DNA of 64,000 nt. Source: Larix kaempferi (lineage: Eukaryota; Streptophyta; Pinopsida; Pinales; Pinaceae). The translations under genes and the position numbers were made by a program. The notes beneath the pieces are model-generated. The model was not told where the DNA came from. It did no database searches and worked only from the letters and a program-made list of their open reading frames with translations. This document shows positions 11,058 to 20,719 of this stretch, one piece after another (within the stretch, counting starts at the first letter, position 1; every line of letters begins with the position of its first letter). The stretch is from NCBI GenBank assembly GCA_027924585.1, contig BSBM01000140.1:9039001-9103000 (forward strand), given 5' to 3'.

Positions 11058-11669
11058 TGTTAGTTTTTAAAAATTTACTTCAATATGATCTAGGATCTTA
11101 ACTGAGAGAACAACATGTACAGCATATCTACAGCATATCAATCATGGACATAATAATGCAAGCACACAAGAGACAATAGACACACAAAGTTTCACTGGGG
11201 AAATCCAAAAAGGTTAAAAAATCCATGACTTCCTCAGAGATAGATAGAGAAATGATACAAACCAAGCATAAGAGATACTCTTCTCCTAGCAGCAGCTTCT
11301 CCTCCTCCACAAGTGCGCCACTCTCTAATGAGAGTATGAGTGAGTAAGTGAATGATTAAATAGAGTGCCTCTCACACTCTGTTTATACATGACTTGACTT
11401 GCCTAATAACCTTTACTAGGTTGGCCTCAACTTAACCACTTCACATAATGCTGACAGGGCTGACCCCCAATGGGGTGGTCTAATAACCCTTTGACCCACA
11501 TGACTTATACAGGGCCGACCCCATCAAGGTGGTCTAATAACCCATCAAGTATAAGTGACGACACTTACAATATAATTGACGACACTTCCGTATAGAGGAA
11601 TAATAACATCTCTATAGGAATACAATATACATATGTGAAATACATTCCGAAGTTACATATACATCAACA
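11058..11669 (-). repeat. 5' LTR of Copia-1
   Basis: It is the reverse complement of the Copia-2 LTR, from TGTTGATGTATATG (11669) to ...ACTAACA (11058). It is about 612 bp against 646 bp in Copia-2, because one unit of the internal 'gggttattagaccacc' repeat is missing. The TATA-like box seen in Copia-2 is degraded. Confidence 0.9.
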
Positions 11670-13347
11670 ACCTTGAACACGTTTTCCTTCTCTTTCCAAT
11701 GATAATTCCATCTCATGCACTAATCATCTTCATGTCCGATGGGATAGACTTGCGTCTGATCAATTTTTTGAAGTGTTCCCCTTTAGTAATGTAGGGTTCT
11801 TAACTCGTCATCATAAAGAATCTACATATAACTTTTCCGCCAAATCAAAGTATCACCAAACATATTTAACAAACAAAAAAATTTTCTTGTTCCTCTATGA
11901 TTCTATGCATGTTGATTTATACTTCTACATAATTCAACAAACTAATGAGTTCATCACCATTTATTTGTTCATCATAAGAGGGTATTTCAATATTTTCTTC
12001 CATCTTGAATGGCCCTATTAGAAGATGAAGATGAAAGAATGTTATTATTATTATAAAAAAATGCATGCTTCATACATTCAATACCCTCAAGGATAGAATT
12101 ATCCTTTCATACTCATTTTTTGCTCCACATTCTTCATTGTGTTACCCATGAGGTTTCCTCTTAAGTTCTAGGGGTTCCATTACATATGGAAAAGACATGT
12201 CCACCACATACATGGTTGTAAATGGAATACATACACACACATATGGAAGGGCATAACTTTTTCATACAAACTTTGTTAACTTGTTGGAAATCTCTAGTCT
12301 AAACTAACCCTTAATATAATCGATATACAATTTAGTTATTCATTTTAGACAAACACTTACCTTTAAATTAATAAATTTAACTTTTAATTACGCCAATAGT
12401 TTTTTTTCTAAAAGGAGTTAAGAAGACGACGATTGAAACGTCATAGTTGCCTATTTTTTTATAATTCGTAACCATCCATTTGTCGGCAAATCGACCTTTC
12501 CTTGATAGATGTTCTTTCATTGATATTGCATTGCATTATATTCCTTGACATATGTTCTTTCATTGATATAACATCGCATTATATGGGCATTTTATCTCAA
12601 TGTTTTACAAGCCCATAGGTAGTGACTAACAAATGAGAGTGTGTCCTTCGTAGGAGTATAGATATTGGTCAATGTGCTAGTGCCAAGGAACCCAACTCTA
12701 TATTTTAAATCATTGCGTGCATTTTCAATTGACTCCACTTCATCTCTGCATTTGTTAATATATGTTTGTTCAAAGGTAAGCTCTTGCATTTATTTTATTG
12801 TTGGGAATGAAGTTGTATGGTACGTATACATTAGAGAAATTTTGAGGTAAAAAATGGGCCTCAAAACAAAGAAAATGTACTATAAAAATCAACCAATCAC
12901 ATTCTACTAGGTGACATCATCCCCCATGGTTGAGGTGGCATTGCATGAGTTAAGAATGTTTATTTGTCAAATTTTCTATGGTGGATGAAAACCCATAGTT
13001 AACCAAGGTAGTGGTATAAGTACTTTTAAGTCATAAAGTAAAGTACTCATAATGAAAGTCCTTTAACATTTTTTCGTAAAATAATATTATTGTCATTTTC
13101 AAGTAAAGTACTCATAATGAATGTCTTTTCACATTTTTTCCTTTCACACTTTCTCATAAAATAATATTATTGTCATTTTCAAGTATATTTAATAAAGGTC
13201 ATTTCACATTTTTTTATAAAATAATATATTGTCATTTTTATGGTTTTAATTTTAAATTATATATTCACTCCATTCTATTTAATATCATAATGCCAAACTA
13301 ATTTATTATAGATTTAATGAATAAAGAATAATAATAATAATGCAATG
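11670..13347. other. AT-rich non-coding stretch
   Basis: No gene is supported. There is a short tandem duplication at about 12503-12577 (units starting atgttctttcattgatat). A 65-codon ATG ORF on the minus strand (12592-12789) has no recognisable features. Another tandem repeat follows at 13036-13245. Confidence 0.5.
13036..13245. repeat. Tandem repeat, roughly 65-75 bp unit, three degenerate copies
   Basis: Each unit contains aagta...actcataatga, then cattttttc, then aaaataatattattgtcat. The third copy is more degenerate. AT-rich, no coding content. Confidence 0.7.
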
Positions 13348-13364
13348 TGAATTATAATAATATT

Positions 13365-14401
13365 TTTTTTTTCCTTGGAAAATGTCTGTAATTTTATTTC
13401 AAAAAGATGATTAAAATTACATATTGCAGATGTAGTAAGATCAACAAGGATCCCTACATTTTCACATATTTCTGTCCCATATAAGCAGAAACAACAGCTT
13501 ATAATGAGTTGAACCAAAAGAAAGAAGAACCCAGATAATGTTGCCACAAGAAGTTGAACAGGTATATCATGAGCAGTGGTGAAATTGGGGCCACCGGTTT
13601 CAGGTCTGGTCCCTGAAACCGCCGCCGCCGCCACTGGATCGTGCAGACCCAATGGGTCGCCGCGCAAAGGCGCCGCCCTCTCTCCATGCTCAGAAATATC
13701 CATCACGCTCCATCAATGCCTGAAAGCAAAACCACGCAGGCCCAGCCATAGAGAGATGGCGAGATCTCGGACTCATTTCTTTCCATAGAAGCAAGCAGGG
13801 TTTTCTTTGTATTTCAAACCCACAATATCGTCGCTGTAATCAACCTTAATTTGATTTGAAATCTCTGTTTAAACATGCTCCTTCTTGGACGCTATGAAAT
13901 CCGGGTCATAGCTCGTCGCCATTGAAGGATCCGATTCTGCAGGTCGAAGCCTGTGAGGGAAACCTCCAAGATCGCAAACCCTTGATAGCCAAGACCCATC
14001 GTCAATGGATATGACCAGCTCGTGGTGGATTAAGCTGTGAGCTGGGTTGATGACCCACCGGCCTCCAAGAACAGAAGCCTCTACACGGCTCCGCAGAAGC
14101 AGGCAGGTCCCGAAGACCTTCGAAGGTTGCAAGCCGTAGAAACCTCTCCGACAGGAGCCGCCTATGTAAGCCGTTGTAGAGCCACCGATGGAAGCCGCTC
14201 CCCACAGCTGAGCCGCCTCACCACAATGCCAAGAATGTGTCGCCCCTCTGCACCCGCTGCCGCCGCCACAGGAATCCCTCGCCGTCGACCAATACAGTGA
14301 GCTCAGAAGGAGTCTGTCCAAGGATAGAGCCCTGGCCGCCGAGATCAACTCGGATCGGCTCAAAACCCTAGGTTGCAGAGCTCCATCCCCCCCGGTATCA
14401 T
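13365..14401 (-). pseudogene. Retrocopy (processed transcript insertion) of an unknown gene
   Basis: A GC-rich island about 1.03 kb long is flanked by a perfect 17-bp direct repeat, tgaattataataatatt, at 13348-13364 and 14402-14418. On the minus strand its 3' end is a run of 8-10 A (13363-13372), preceded about 20 bases earlier by AATAAA inside GAAATAAAATTAC. A long TSD, poly(A) and a poly(A) signal are hallmarks of LINE-machinery retroposition of an mRNA. Two open stretches exist: 14363-13869 (164 codons, TTG at the start, no ATG) and 13706-13314, which begins with an ATG, has a hydrophobic FFFLLVQLIISCCFCL segment and runs into the poly(A). Neither is recognised. The parent transcript could be a coding or a non-coding RNA. 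Confidence 0.75.
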
Positions 14402-14418
14402 TGAATTATAATAATATT

Positions 14419-15764
14419 ATTAACATTTTACATGTAAATAAATTTTCACTTAAATCACATTATATTAAATTGATGAGAAAAGTACCAAATATAAAATGTC
14501 AACATAAATTAAAAAAAAATCTCTTAAAAAATGTTTTTTATTTCTTAATTTCATTTGCAAGTTCAAGACAAATAAATGCTAAATGACAATCATTTTTTTG
14601 GAATTTACAATGAATCTTAGTCACATCAATGTAGAGTTATTTTATTAATTTTATTTCTAGTGAATTTTGAAAAGTAACTCAACCATGGTTATTTATATTG
14701 TGCATAGAAAATAGTGTAGGAGGTGAATTTTCATATATATACCTACCCCATAAAACCCCTAACTCATAATATTTTAATATATCTCATACTTTTTTAGTAC
14801 ATCTCTTAGGGGGCCATTTTTTTACTTAAAAATCTCTCTAATGACTTTTGGATTTAAATTCTCTTTTGGCTATCATTTCCAATGAGTGGCTATAAATTCT
14901 CTTTTGGTTGTGCTTTCCATGAAGGATGATTGTAATTGGGTTGTACATTTTCTTTTGAATATGCTTTCCATGAAGGGTGGTTGCAAATTATCTTCCAGGT
15001 ATGATTTTCATGAAGGATTGTTTGGTTGTATGGTTTCTCACTATGATCTGCCCCATCTAAATGGTATGGATTTCAAACTGAGGAAATTAGATGCAAGTAC
15101 TGGGTGGTTTTGACAGGATAGATACTCCTCAGACCTTGTATATAAGATGGAAGTATTCTCTTAATGGTGCATCTTTTTAGAAATGCTTTCAAAAAAATAC
15201 CCAATTGTTTAGTGACTCCACTCATCTCATAGTCTAGAGATGATCTTTAGGACCTTTGTCCATACGAAATACTACAATGACATGGTAGTAGTTTTAGTAG
15301 CTAGTAAGAGGACAATAATGTGGTGGTAGTTTTAATAGATAGCAAGAGGAATTTAACCATTGCTTGTAGATTTTTCAAAGAGATTGTGTTAACAAAGTTT
15401 CAAGATATTGCAAGACTATTACAAGAACATGGAGAAAAATTTCAATTATATCTTTGATGTAGCTACTTAGAGAACAAATTGTAGATCATAGATCAAACAG
15501 TAGGCCATATTTTCCGAGCCCCACCCAATATTCATATTTTTCTCCTTTATCAAATGAGTTAACCTCTAGCCATTCGTTTCTTCAAAAAAACATATTTCCT
15601 AATTTCTTCGATTTTGTTGAAAGGTAATTCTCCTTAGCTACCAATGTTGGCTCGTGGAAGTCTACTAGAAGTACTCACGTTGGAATCAACGCATTCAAGG
15701 ATATTTAATCTCATAAATAATTGAATGGTTTCAAATTAAATGTATGGAGTACTAATCAAACCAT
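14419..15764. other. AT-rich intergenic DNA, nothing recognised
   Basis: Short ORFs only. A degenerate tandem similarity exists around 14890-15010 (ttctcttttggttg / tgctttccatgaagg motifs). No element boundaries are found. Confidence 0.4.
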
Positions 15765-15900
15765 AACCATATATGGAGTACAACATGGGTGGGAATAATG
15801 GTTAAGAACACATGTTTCCTCATAGGAGGTCACATGTTCAAATATGTAGTGGAGTAGGGTATGTACACTTCTGTAGACTTTAGCAATCAAATCACTACAA
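15765..15900 (+). repeat. Possible tRNA-derived SINE fragment
   Basis: The stretch has an A-box-like aatggttaagaac and, about 30 bases on, a B-box-like ggtcacatgttcaaat. This spacing is typical of tRNA-derived SINEs. The boxes are degenerate and no TSD or tail is clear. The following cactacaagaaa (15893-15904) resembles a CACTA-transposon terminus. Confidence 0.3.
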
Positions 15901-15912
15901 GAAAGGGGTTTC

Positions 15913-16190
15913 TTTGTCACACAAACAAGGGGGCCTCATACTCTGATTTGGTGTCACTTGGTTGTGACCTTAAAATTAGATTATTATTATTATTATTACT
16001 ATTATTATTATTATTATTAATTCAAAGCTAAGGTCTCCTAGCTAGCTCAAAGTTGAGGGGGTCCCTTGTCCCACAAATGAGGGGTCTCATACACAAATTT
16101 GGTGTCTGTCGTGACCTTAAAATTAGATGATGATGATGATTATTATTATTTCAAAGCCCGGGTCTCTTAGAGAGCTCAAAGTTAACCCTG
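15913..16190. repeat. Tandem duplication enclosing ATT/GAT microsatellites
   Basis: Two units of about 140 bp share cacaaa...ctcata, atttggtgtc, gtgaccttaaaattagat, a trinucleotide run, ttcaaagc, ggtctc and agctcaaagtt. The first carries a long (att)n run at 15980-16020; the second carries (gat)n then (att)n at 16127-16150. Confidence 0.75.
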
Positions 16191-16714
16191 GTTCCCACTA
16201 GTTATGATTGTTGATAAATCTTATGATTTGTAATTCACAGATATTGATGTGATTTAATGGTTGTCTTCCAGATATGAAAGGATTTTCGACATTTTCCAAT
16301 CTCCATATTTTAGTTGATTCTTTGGTTTAGTGCTTGGGTCAATATTGTTGTATGGTTGTAGTGGCCTTTGGTATGATCATTCAAAAGAATATATGGTAAA
16401 AATAACTATCATCGTCATAATTAAATCTTGACTTATCTTGATTACATGTATCACCTTAGGACTACTTGACCTTCACATGTTTCCATTAGAAGTAAAATCG
16501 TGGTTAAATCTATGCGTTATTTGAGGTAAGCATTAAATGGAGGACGGTAATGTTTTGAGCTATATTATTCTAATATTTGAGATGTTCATGTATGAAGTTG
16601 ATAATGTTTATTGGAATGTTTTTATGGTGTTTTAAAGCATATATGATATATTTAAAAATTCATGCCAATTAAAATCTATAATTTAATGTATCCCATATTA
16701 TATAACTAATATTT

Positions 16715-16955
16715 AAAATGAAATTGTCAAGTCTCATTAGTGCAATTGGTTTTCGAGGGTTCCATTTTTTAGGAGGCCTAGGGTTCGAAATTCCGCAGTA
16801 GTGGGAAGAGACACCTAAAAAACCATCCATGCAAAGTTTTAGTGTGGCCCAAGACAAGTATGATCCCTAGGTGATTTTAACGTCTTAGATTCCCATGGGT
16901 CATGGTTTCTTAGACTAGACGCTAGTCCTGCAAGTCACGAACACTCTAGAAAAAA
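16715..16955 (+). repeat. Possible tRNA-derived SINE
   Basis: A Pol III-like A box (tagtgcaattggtt, about 16738) and B box (ggttcgaaattcc, about 16782) lie about 40 bp apart. The sequence downstream (gggaagagacacc, cacgaacactctag) ends in an A-rich tail near 16950-16958. This is the layout of plant SINEs. No TSD was confirmed, so the ends are approximate. Confidence 0.5.
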
Positions 16956-17334
16956 ATTAAGATGACATTATTATGCATTCATATGTTCATGATTCTTATC
17001 CTCACATTTCACCAAGGAACTACAATCACCATACATCATGGATTTGATGGTTGGATGTAAAATCATGTAAAACAAAAGACTTATGTATTTTCTACTTCAT
17101 GTGAAACAAAAGATTTATGCATTTTCCACTTCTATTCAGATATAACTTATAAAGTAGTCGAAAGAGTTAATTGTTCCATTTATTGAAATAAGGTATAGTG
17201 TATGATTCATAATTTTGAACATATTAACATGAAAGGGATACTTCATTAATTAGTGTAAACTTAAAATACAAATACTAACTAAAATTTTATTTTAAAGATG
17301 TAAAGGTATAATCAAAATATTATTAAAAATTCCC

Positions 17335-17615
17335 TTACAATAGATTAGAACTTCGAGTAATTAAGCTATTCTTCTAAGAAATTATTTCAACCCTAATCTT
17401 CTTTGGTTAGATGAAGACCCTGATATAAAAGAAATTAATAATTTGTAATGGTCTAATGAAGTGGCCAAATTATAGCTATATGACTTGTATTCATGGGCTT
17501 GGCAGTAGTGTGGTATATTTTGTCAAATATGATATCCCTTTACACAACAAAATGATAAATCTAGACATATTAAATGACCATGAGCCTAAATTGGATGCTC
17601 TTTAAGCATGAAACC
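17335..17615 (+). pseudogene. LINE endonuclease fragment
   Basis: It is collinear with part of the LINE endonuclease at about 40885-41215. Shared stretches include gagtaatcaagctattc-like, tctttggttaga, ggtctaatgaagtgg, tatgatatccctttac and ataaatctagacatattaaatgacc. It lacks segments present in the larger copy and has frame changes. It is a second, independent and much reduced copy of the same LINE family. Confidence 0.75.
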
Positions 17616-18343
17616 TCAATGTCTGAGTGAACTAAAGTCCGAGGAAGAGCAACATATGATGCAATTTTGAGCAAGCAAAAATCCTAAAAATTCAACGGAG
17701 TTATCTAAGAGGCAACACAAACCCTAAAAATTCAATATCTAAGGAACATTGAAGCATTCATGCACATTGTTCTTCCATACCATTGAGGATAAAAAATTGC
17801 AGTGTATTTGAGGCACAAACCATAAAATTCAACACATGAGGCACATCGAAGCAGGCACAAACCAATATCTAAGGCATATAGATATGGGGTAATCATTAGG
17901 AGTCAAATTATTAGAAATAAGATTAACTTTGAATTATATGAGGCAGGTCATCAGAGCAAGAAAAATTAAACCAAGATCCAAAGGTTTGCATGAGCATAGG
18001 GTTTTTGAAGAGATCTGAAGTAATACTCTTCAAGCAGAGAGGAGATATGTTATATGACAAGCTGCAATTCATATTATTCAAATAAATCCACCACGAAGTA
18101 GATCCAAAGATACAGATTCGAAGCTAAATCATAAAACATCATTATTCTTGGTGCAAATATTGCAGAGAGATTGGTATTCTAATTTGGCGAGATGACAACT
18201 ACGGAAAGACTGGGATTATCCATTTGATCTGGGCCAGACTACAGCTAGGGAAAGGCCAGTACAAATTAGGTGCACAAGTTCCTTACTTCTTCTCCTATCC
18301 TTTTTCATTGCTCTTGTTTATATATATAAATACTCATACAAGT
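17616..18343. other. Non-coding stretch with short imperfect repeats
   Basis: Repeated caacacaaaccctaaaaattca-like motifs and 'gaggcacat...gaagca' units occur around 17690-17880. A TATA-rich string (gtttatatatataaat) lies at about 18317-18332, just upstream of the next ORF. No element is recognised. Confidence 0.4.
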
Positions 18344-18757
18344 ATGAACAATTCACCGTATATACCAAAAAATGCGAAAGGGAGACCTAGCACAACTACC
18401 CTACAAATCCTTGGTGATCGTATAAACTCATTAGAGAAAAATGGAAAAGAAAGAGATGCTAAACTTCAAATAGAGTTAGAAACCATGCTTGAAAAAAAAT
18501 TTGCTTCCATGCTTGATAATAAATTTGCAGCCATGTTTCCCAAATGGGGTGTCATTAAGCAGATGAAAGGATGGACATGGCTCATGATGGGAATGCCAAG
18601 TATTGGCGTGCAATCCCACATTGATCTAAGGTATAGGTTCAAGTTTGCCGATTTCATTTTTCATTCATGGCGAGGTCCGGTCTTAGATGTTGAATGTGTG
18701 GGATGTGATGGAAGAAGGCTCTGTAATGGTGATTCTCATAGTTTGTACCAAGGATGA
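18344..18757 (+). CDS. Hypothetical ORF, 137 aa, N-terminal coiled-coil-like
   Basis: The ORF starts with ATG at 18344 and ends at TGA 18755-18757. The first half is charged and heptad-like (LGDRINSLEKNGKERDAKLQ, then LEKKFASMLDNKFAAMF), reminiscent of the N-terminal region of some retroelement gag proteins. The second half has no recognisable motif and looks like read-through into non-coding sequence. No neighbouring pol is present. I do not recognise a function; a gag remnant is the best guess. Confidence 0.3.
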   Translation: MNNSPYIPKNAKGRPSTTTLQILGDRINSLEKNGKERDAKLQIELETMLEKKFASMLDNKFAAMFPKWGVIKQMKGWTWLMMGMPSIGVQSHIDLRYRFKFADFIFHSWRGPVLDVECVGCDGRRLCNGDSHSLYQG

Positions 18758-19505
18758 CGGGATGTCTCTACCTGAAATAAATGGCATCCTTAATTGCATT
18801 AATGACGCACAAATTATGGTTTATGAATAGGTTAGCAATTTTTGGTTGCATTATTTGATTTCCTCCTCAGTTTGTTTCGAGTTGGTGTTTGGGTTCTTTA
18901 TCTTCATGCCTCGACTTTGCTTGAGAGGCCTCTCTCGTCGGGCTACTGGAGCACATTTACATTCTACACATCATTCTATTAGTATAGAAGCCGGCTCCAA
19001 GTCTCCCACACATGGGATGGGGCCTAATTTCGATGGTAATTACACCATGCCTAAGTCGGTCAACCTCTAGGACGATTATTTCATTGGAGGTTGCAAAATT
19101 GAATGGATTGATGCTAAATGCTAAGGGGGGTTAAGGTTGAAAATTTTCAAGCTTAAACCCTCTCTTTTATTTTATTTTAGTATTATTATTTTCATTTCTA
19201 CCCTCATTCTAATTCACCCACTAACCCCCTTCTACCTAACCCCTCTTTTTTGTTTTGATTTTTATATTTATTTCCTTTCATATTAATTCCAATCTTTTAA
19301 TCGCTTTTCATTATTTTATTATTAATAATATTATTGTATTTATTATTTTTCTAATTTATTTTATTCAACCTAATTCAAACTTAAAATGTTAATTATATTC
19401 ATGCCTTTCTCCCCCTCATTTTTTGGTTTTTCTAATTCTCTTTAACTTTTGATCTAACAACCTTTGACTTCCCAAAACTGAAACTAACGAATACTCTTTT
19501 TTTTT
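18758..19505. other. AT-rich non-coding DNA
   Basis: A pyrimidine-rich, AT-rich run covers about 19140-19500. There are no ORFs with supporting features. Confidence 0.4.
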
Positions 19506-20056
19506 CTATATAAACATCTTAAAAAAAAATTGCATCTTGCACAAAAAATTCTTACGATGGTTTCTTGATGAACTTTGGTTTGAATTTGCTACCCTAAAGA
19601 TGAGCAGGGTATTTGCTCGAAACATCAATTTCAAATCCATTACACAATAAATTCCAAAAGCATCAGGGAGTACTTTGATTACTACGAAAGCCTTAATCAT
19701 CCAATCACAATCTATCCAAGTAGTTGGCACTGGTCCACAATTTAGTCTTTCACGTCTTTTTTGCAAAGTTTTGAAAGCATAGTTTCCATCCTTCCAAGAA
19801 TATTGATTCCTTGACAAATCCTCCAATTTTTATGATGAGGAGGTCTATATGGCATGGTTTTTTTTATGCCTAAACATAGGATGCAGGCTCAAGTTCTGGT
19901 TCACTGCCATGAGTATAACAATAATGTATACCAACAACAATGGCATCAGCAACAACATTCTCAAGCTTTGGCATGTGAGGAACAACCATTTCATCAATCT
20001 TATCAACACATTCATGAGTAGGTTTCTCTTCATGCAACTCAGTCTGAATTCCACCT
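19506..20056 (-). pseudogene. 3' half of a minus-strand coding remnant split by Copia-2
   Basis: Two protein-like minus-strand stretches lie left of Copia-2. Around 20054-19860 one frame gives an acidic segment with KIDEMVVPHMPKLENVVADA; 19826-19506 gives one with QYSWKDGNYAFKTLQKRRER and LPDAFGIYCVMDLKLMF. They are separated by stops and a frame change. They continue, across the Copia-2 insertion, the G-patch-like piece at 37700-38360: the Copia-2 TSD ATAAC (20057-20061, 37695-37699) joins the two flanks. I do not recognise the family. It could be a host gene or a retroelement gag with a G-patch. Confidence 0.5.
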
Positions 20057-20061
20057 ATAAC
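20057..20061. other. Left TSD of Copia-2 (ATAAC)
   Basis: Five bases directly before the 5' LTR, identical to the five bases directly after the 3' LTR (37695-37699). Confidence 0.95.
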
Positions 20062-20707
20062 TGTTGATGTATATGTAACTTCGGAATGTATTTCACATAT
20101 ATGTATATTGTATTCCTATAGAGATGTTATTATTCCTCTATACGGAAGTGTCGTCATTTATATTGTAAGTGTCGTAACTTATACTTGATGGGTTATTAGA
20201 CCACCTTGTTGGGGTCGGCCCTGTATAAGTCATGTGGGTCAAAGGGTTATTATACCACCCTATTGGGGGTCAGCCATGTGGGTCAAAGGGTTATTAGACC
20301 ACCCTAGTGGGGGTCGGCCCAGTCAGCATTATGTTAAGTGGTTAAGTTGAGGCCGACCTAGTTGAGTAAAGGTCAAGTCAAGTTAGTGTATAAATAAAGA
20401 GTGTGTCTCTCTCATTTTACACATTCTATTCACTCACTCACACTTGGGAGAGTGGCGCACTTGTGGAGGAGGAGGCTCTGCTGCTAAGAGAAGACTATCT
20501 TTTGTATTCTGGTTGTATCATTGCTCTATCTATCTCTGAGGAAGTTATTGGGGTTTTCCACCTTTATGGTTTTCCCCAAGTAAAATCTATGTCGCTTGTG
20601 TGCTTGCATTATTATGTCCATGATTGATATGTTGTAGATATGTTGTACATGTTGTTCTCTCAGTTAAGATCCTAGATCAGATTGAATTAAATTTTGAAAA
20701 TTTAACA
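20062..20707 (+). repeat. 5' LTR of Copia-2
   Basis: Begins TGTTGATGTA and ends ATTTAACA. It includes three imperfect units of gggttattagaccacc followed by a GTCGGCC-type motif (about 20187-20320), a TATAAATA box, and gaggaggaggctctgctgct downstream of it. Confidence 0.95.
20389..20396 (+). promoter_or_regulatory. TATA box of the Copia-2 5' LTR
   Basis: TATAAATA sits mid-LTR. The same octamer is kept in the 3' LTR (37376-37383) and is degraded in Copia-1. Transcription would be expected to start about 30 bp downstream. Confidence 0.6.
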
Positions 20708-20719
20708 TGGTATCAGAGC
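20708..20719 (+). promoter_or_regulatory. PBS of Copia-2 (initiator-Met tRNA)
   Basis: TGGTATCAGAGC follows the LTR immediately. It is the standard plant iMet PBS. Confidence 0.95.

Larger units (their letters stand above)
6256..11669 (-). mobile_element. Copia-1: decayed Ty1/Copia element, 3' LTR not in window
   Basis: On the minus strand the order is 5' LTR (11058-11669), PBS, a long non-ORF 5' internal region, pol remnants and a repeat tail that ends against the Gypsy-0 LTR. Its LTR, leader, pol and tail all match Copia-2 in the same order, so the two are copies of one family. The 3' LTR is absent here and may lie left of the window beyond Gypsy-0. Pol has several stops and a deletion that removes the catalytic RT box. 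Confidence 0.85.

Noticed and set aside
12592-12789. 65-codon ATG ORF on the minus strand
   Set aside because: Short, isolated, no recognisable motif; the opposite strand is also open with a donor-like site, so coding is unsupported.
13869-14363. 164-aa gene on the minus strand
   Set aside because: It has no ATG (TTG first codon), lies inside a retrocopy and matches no domain I know.
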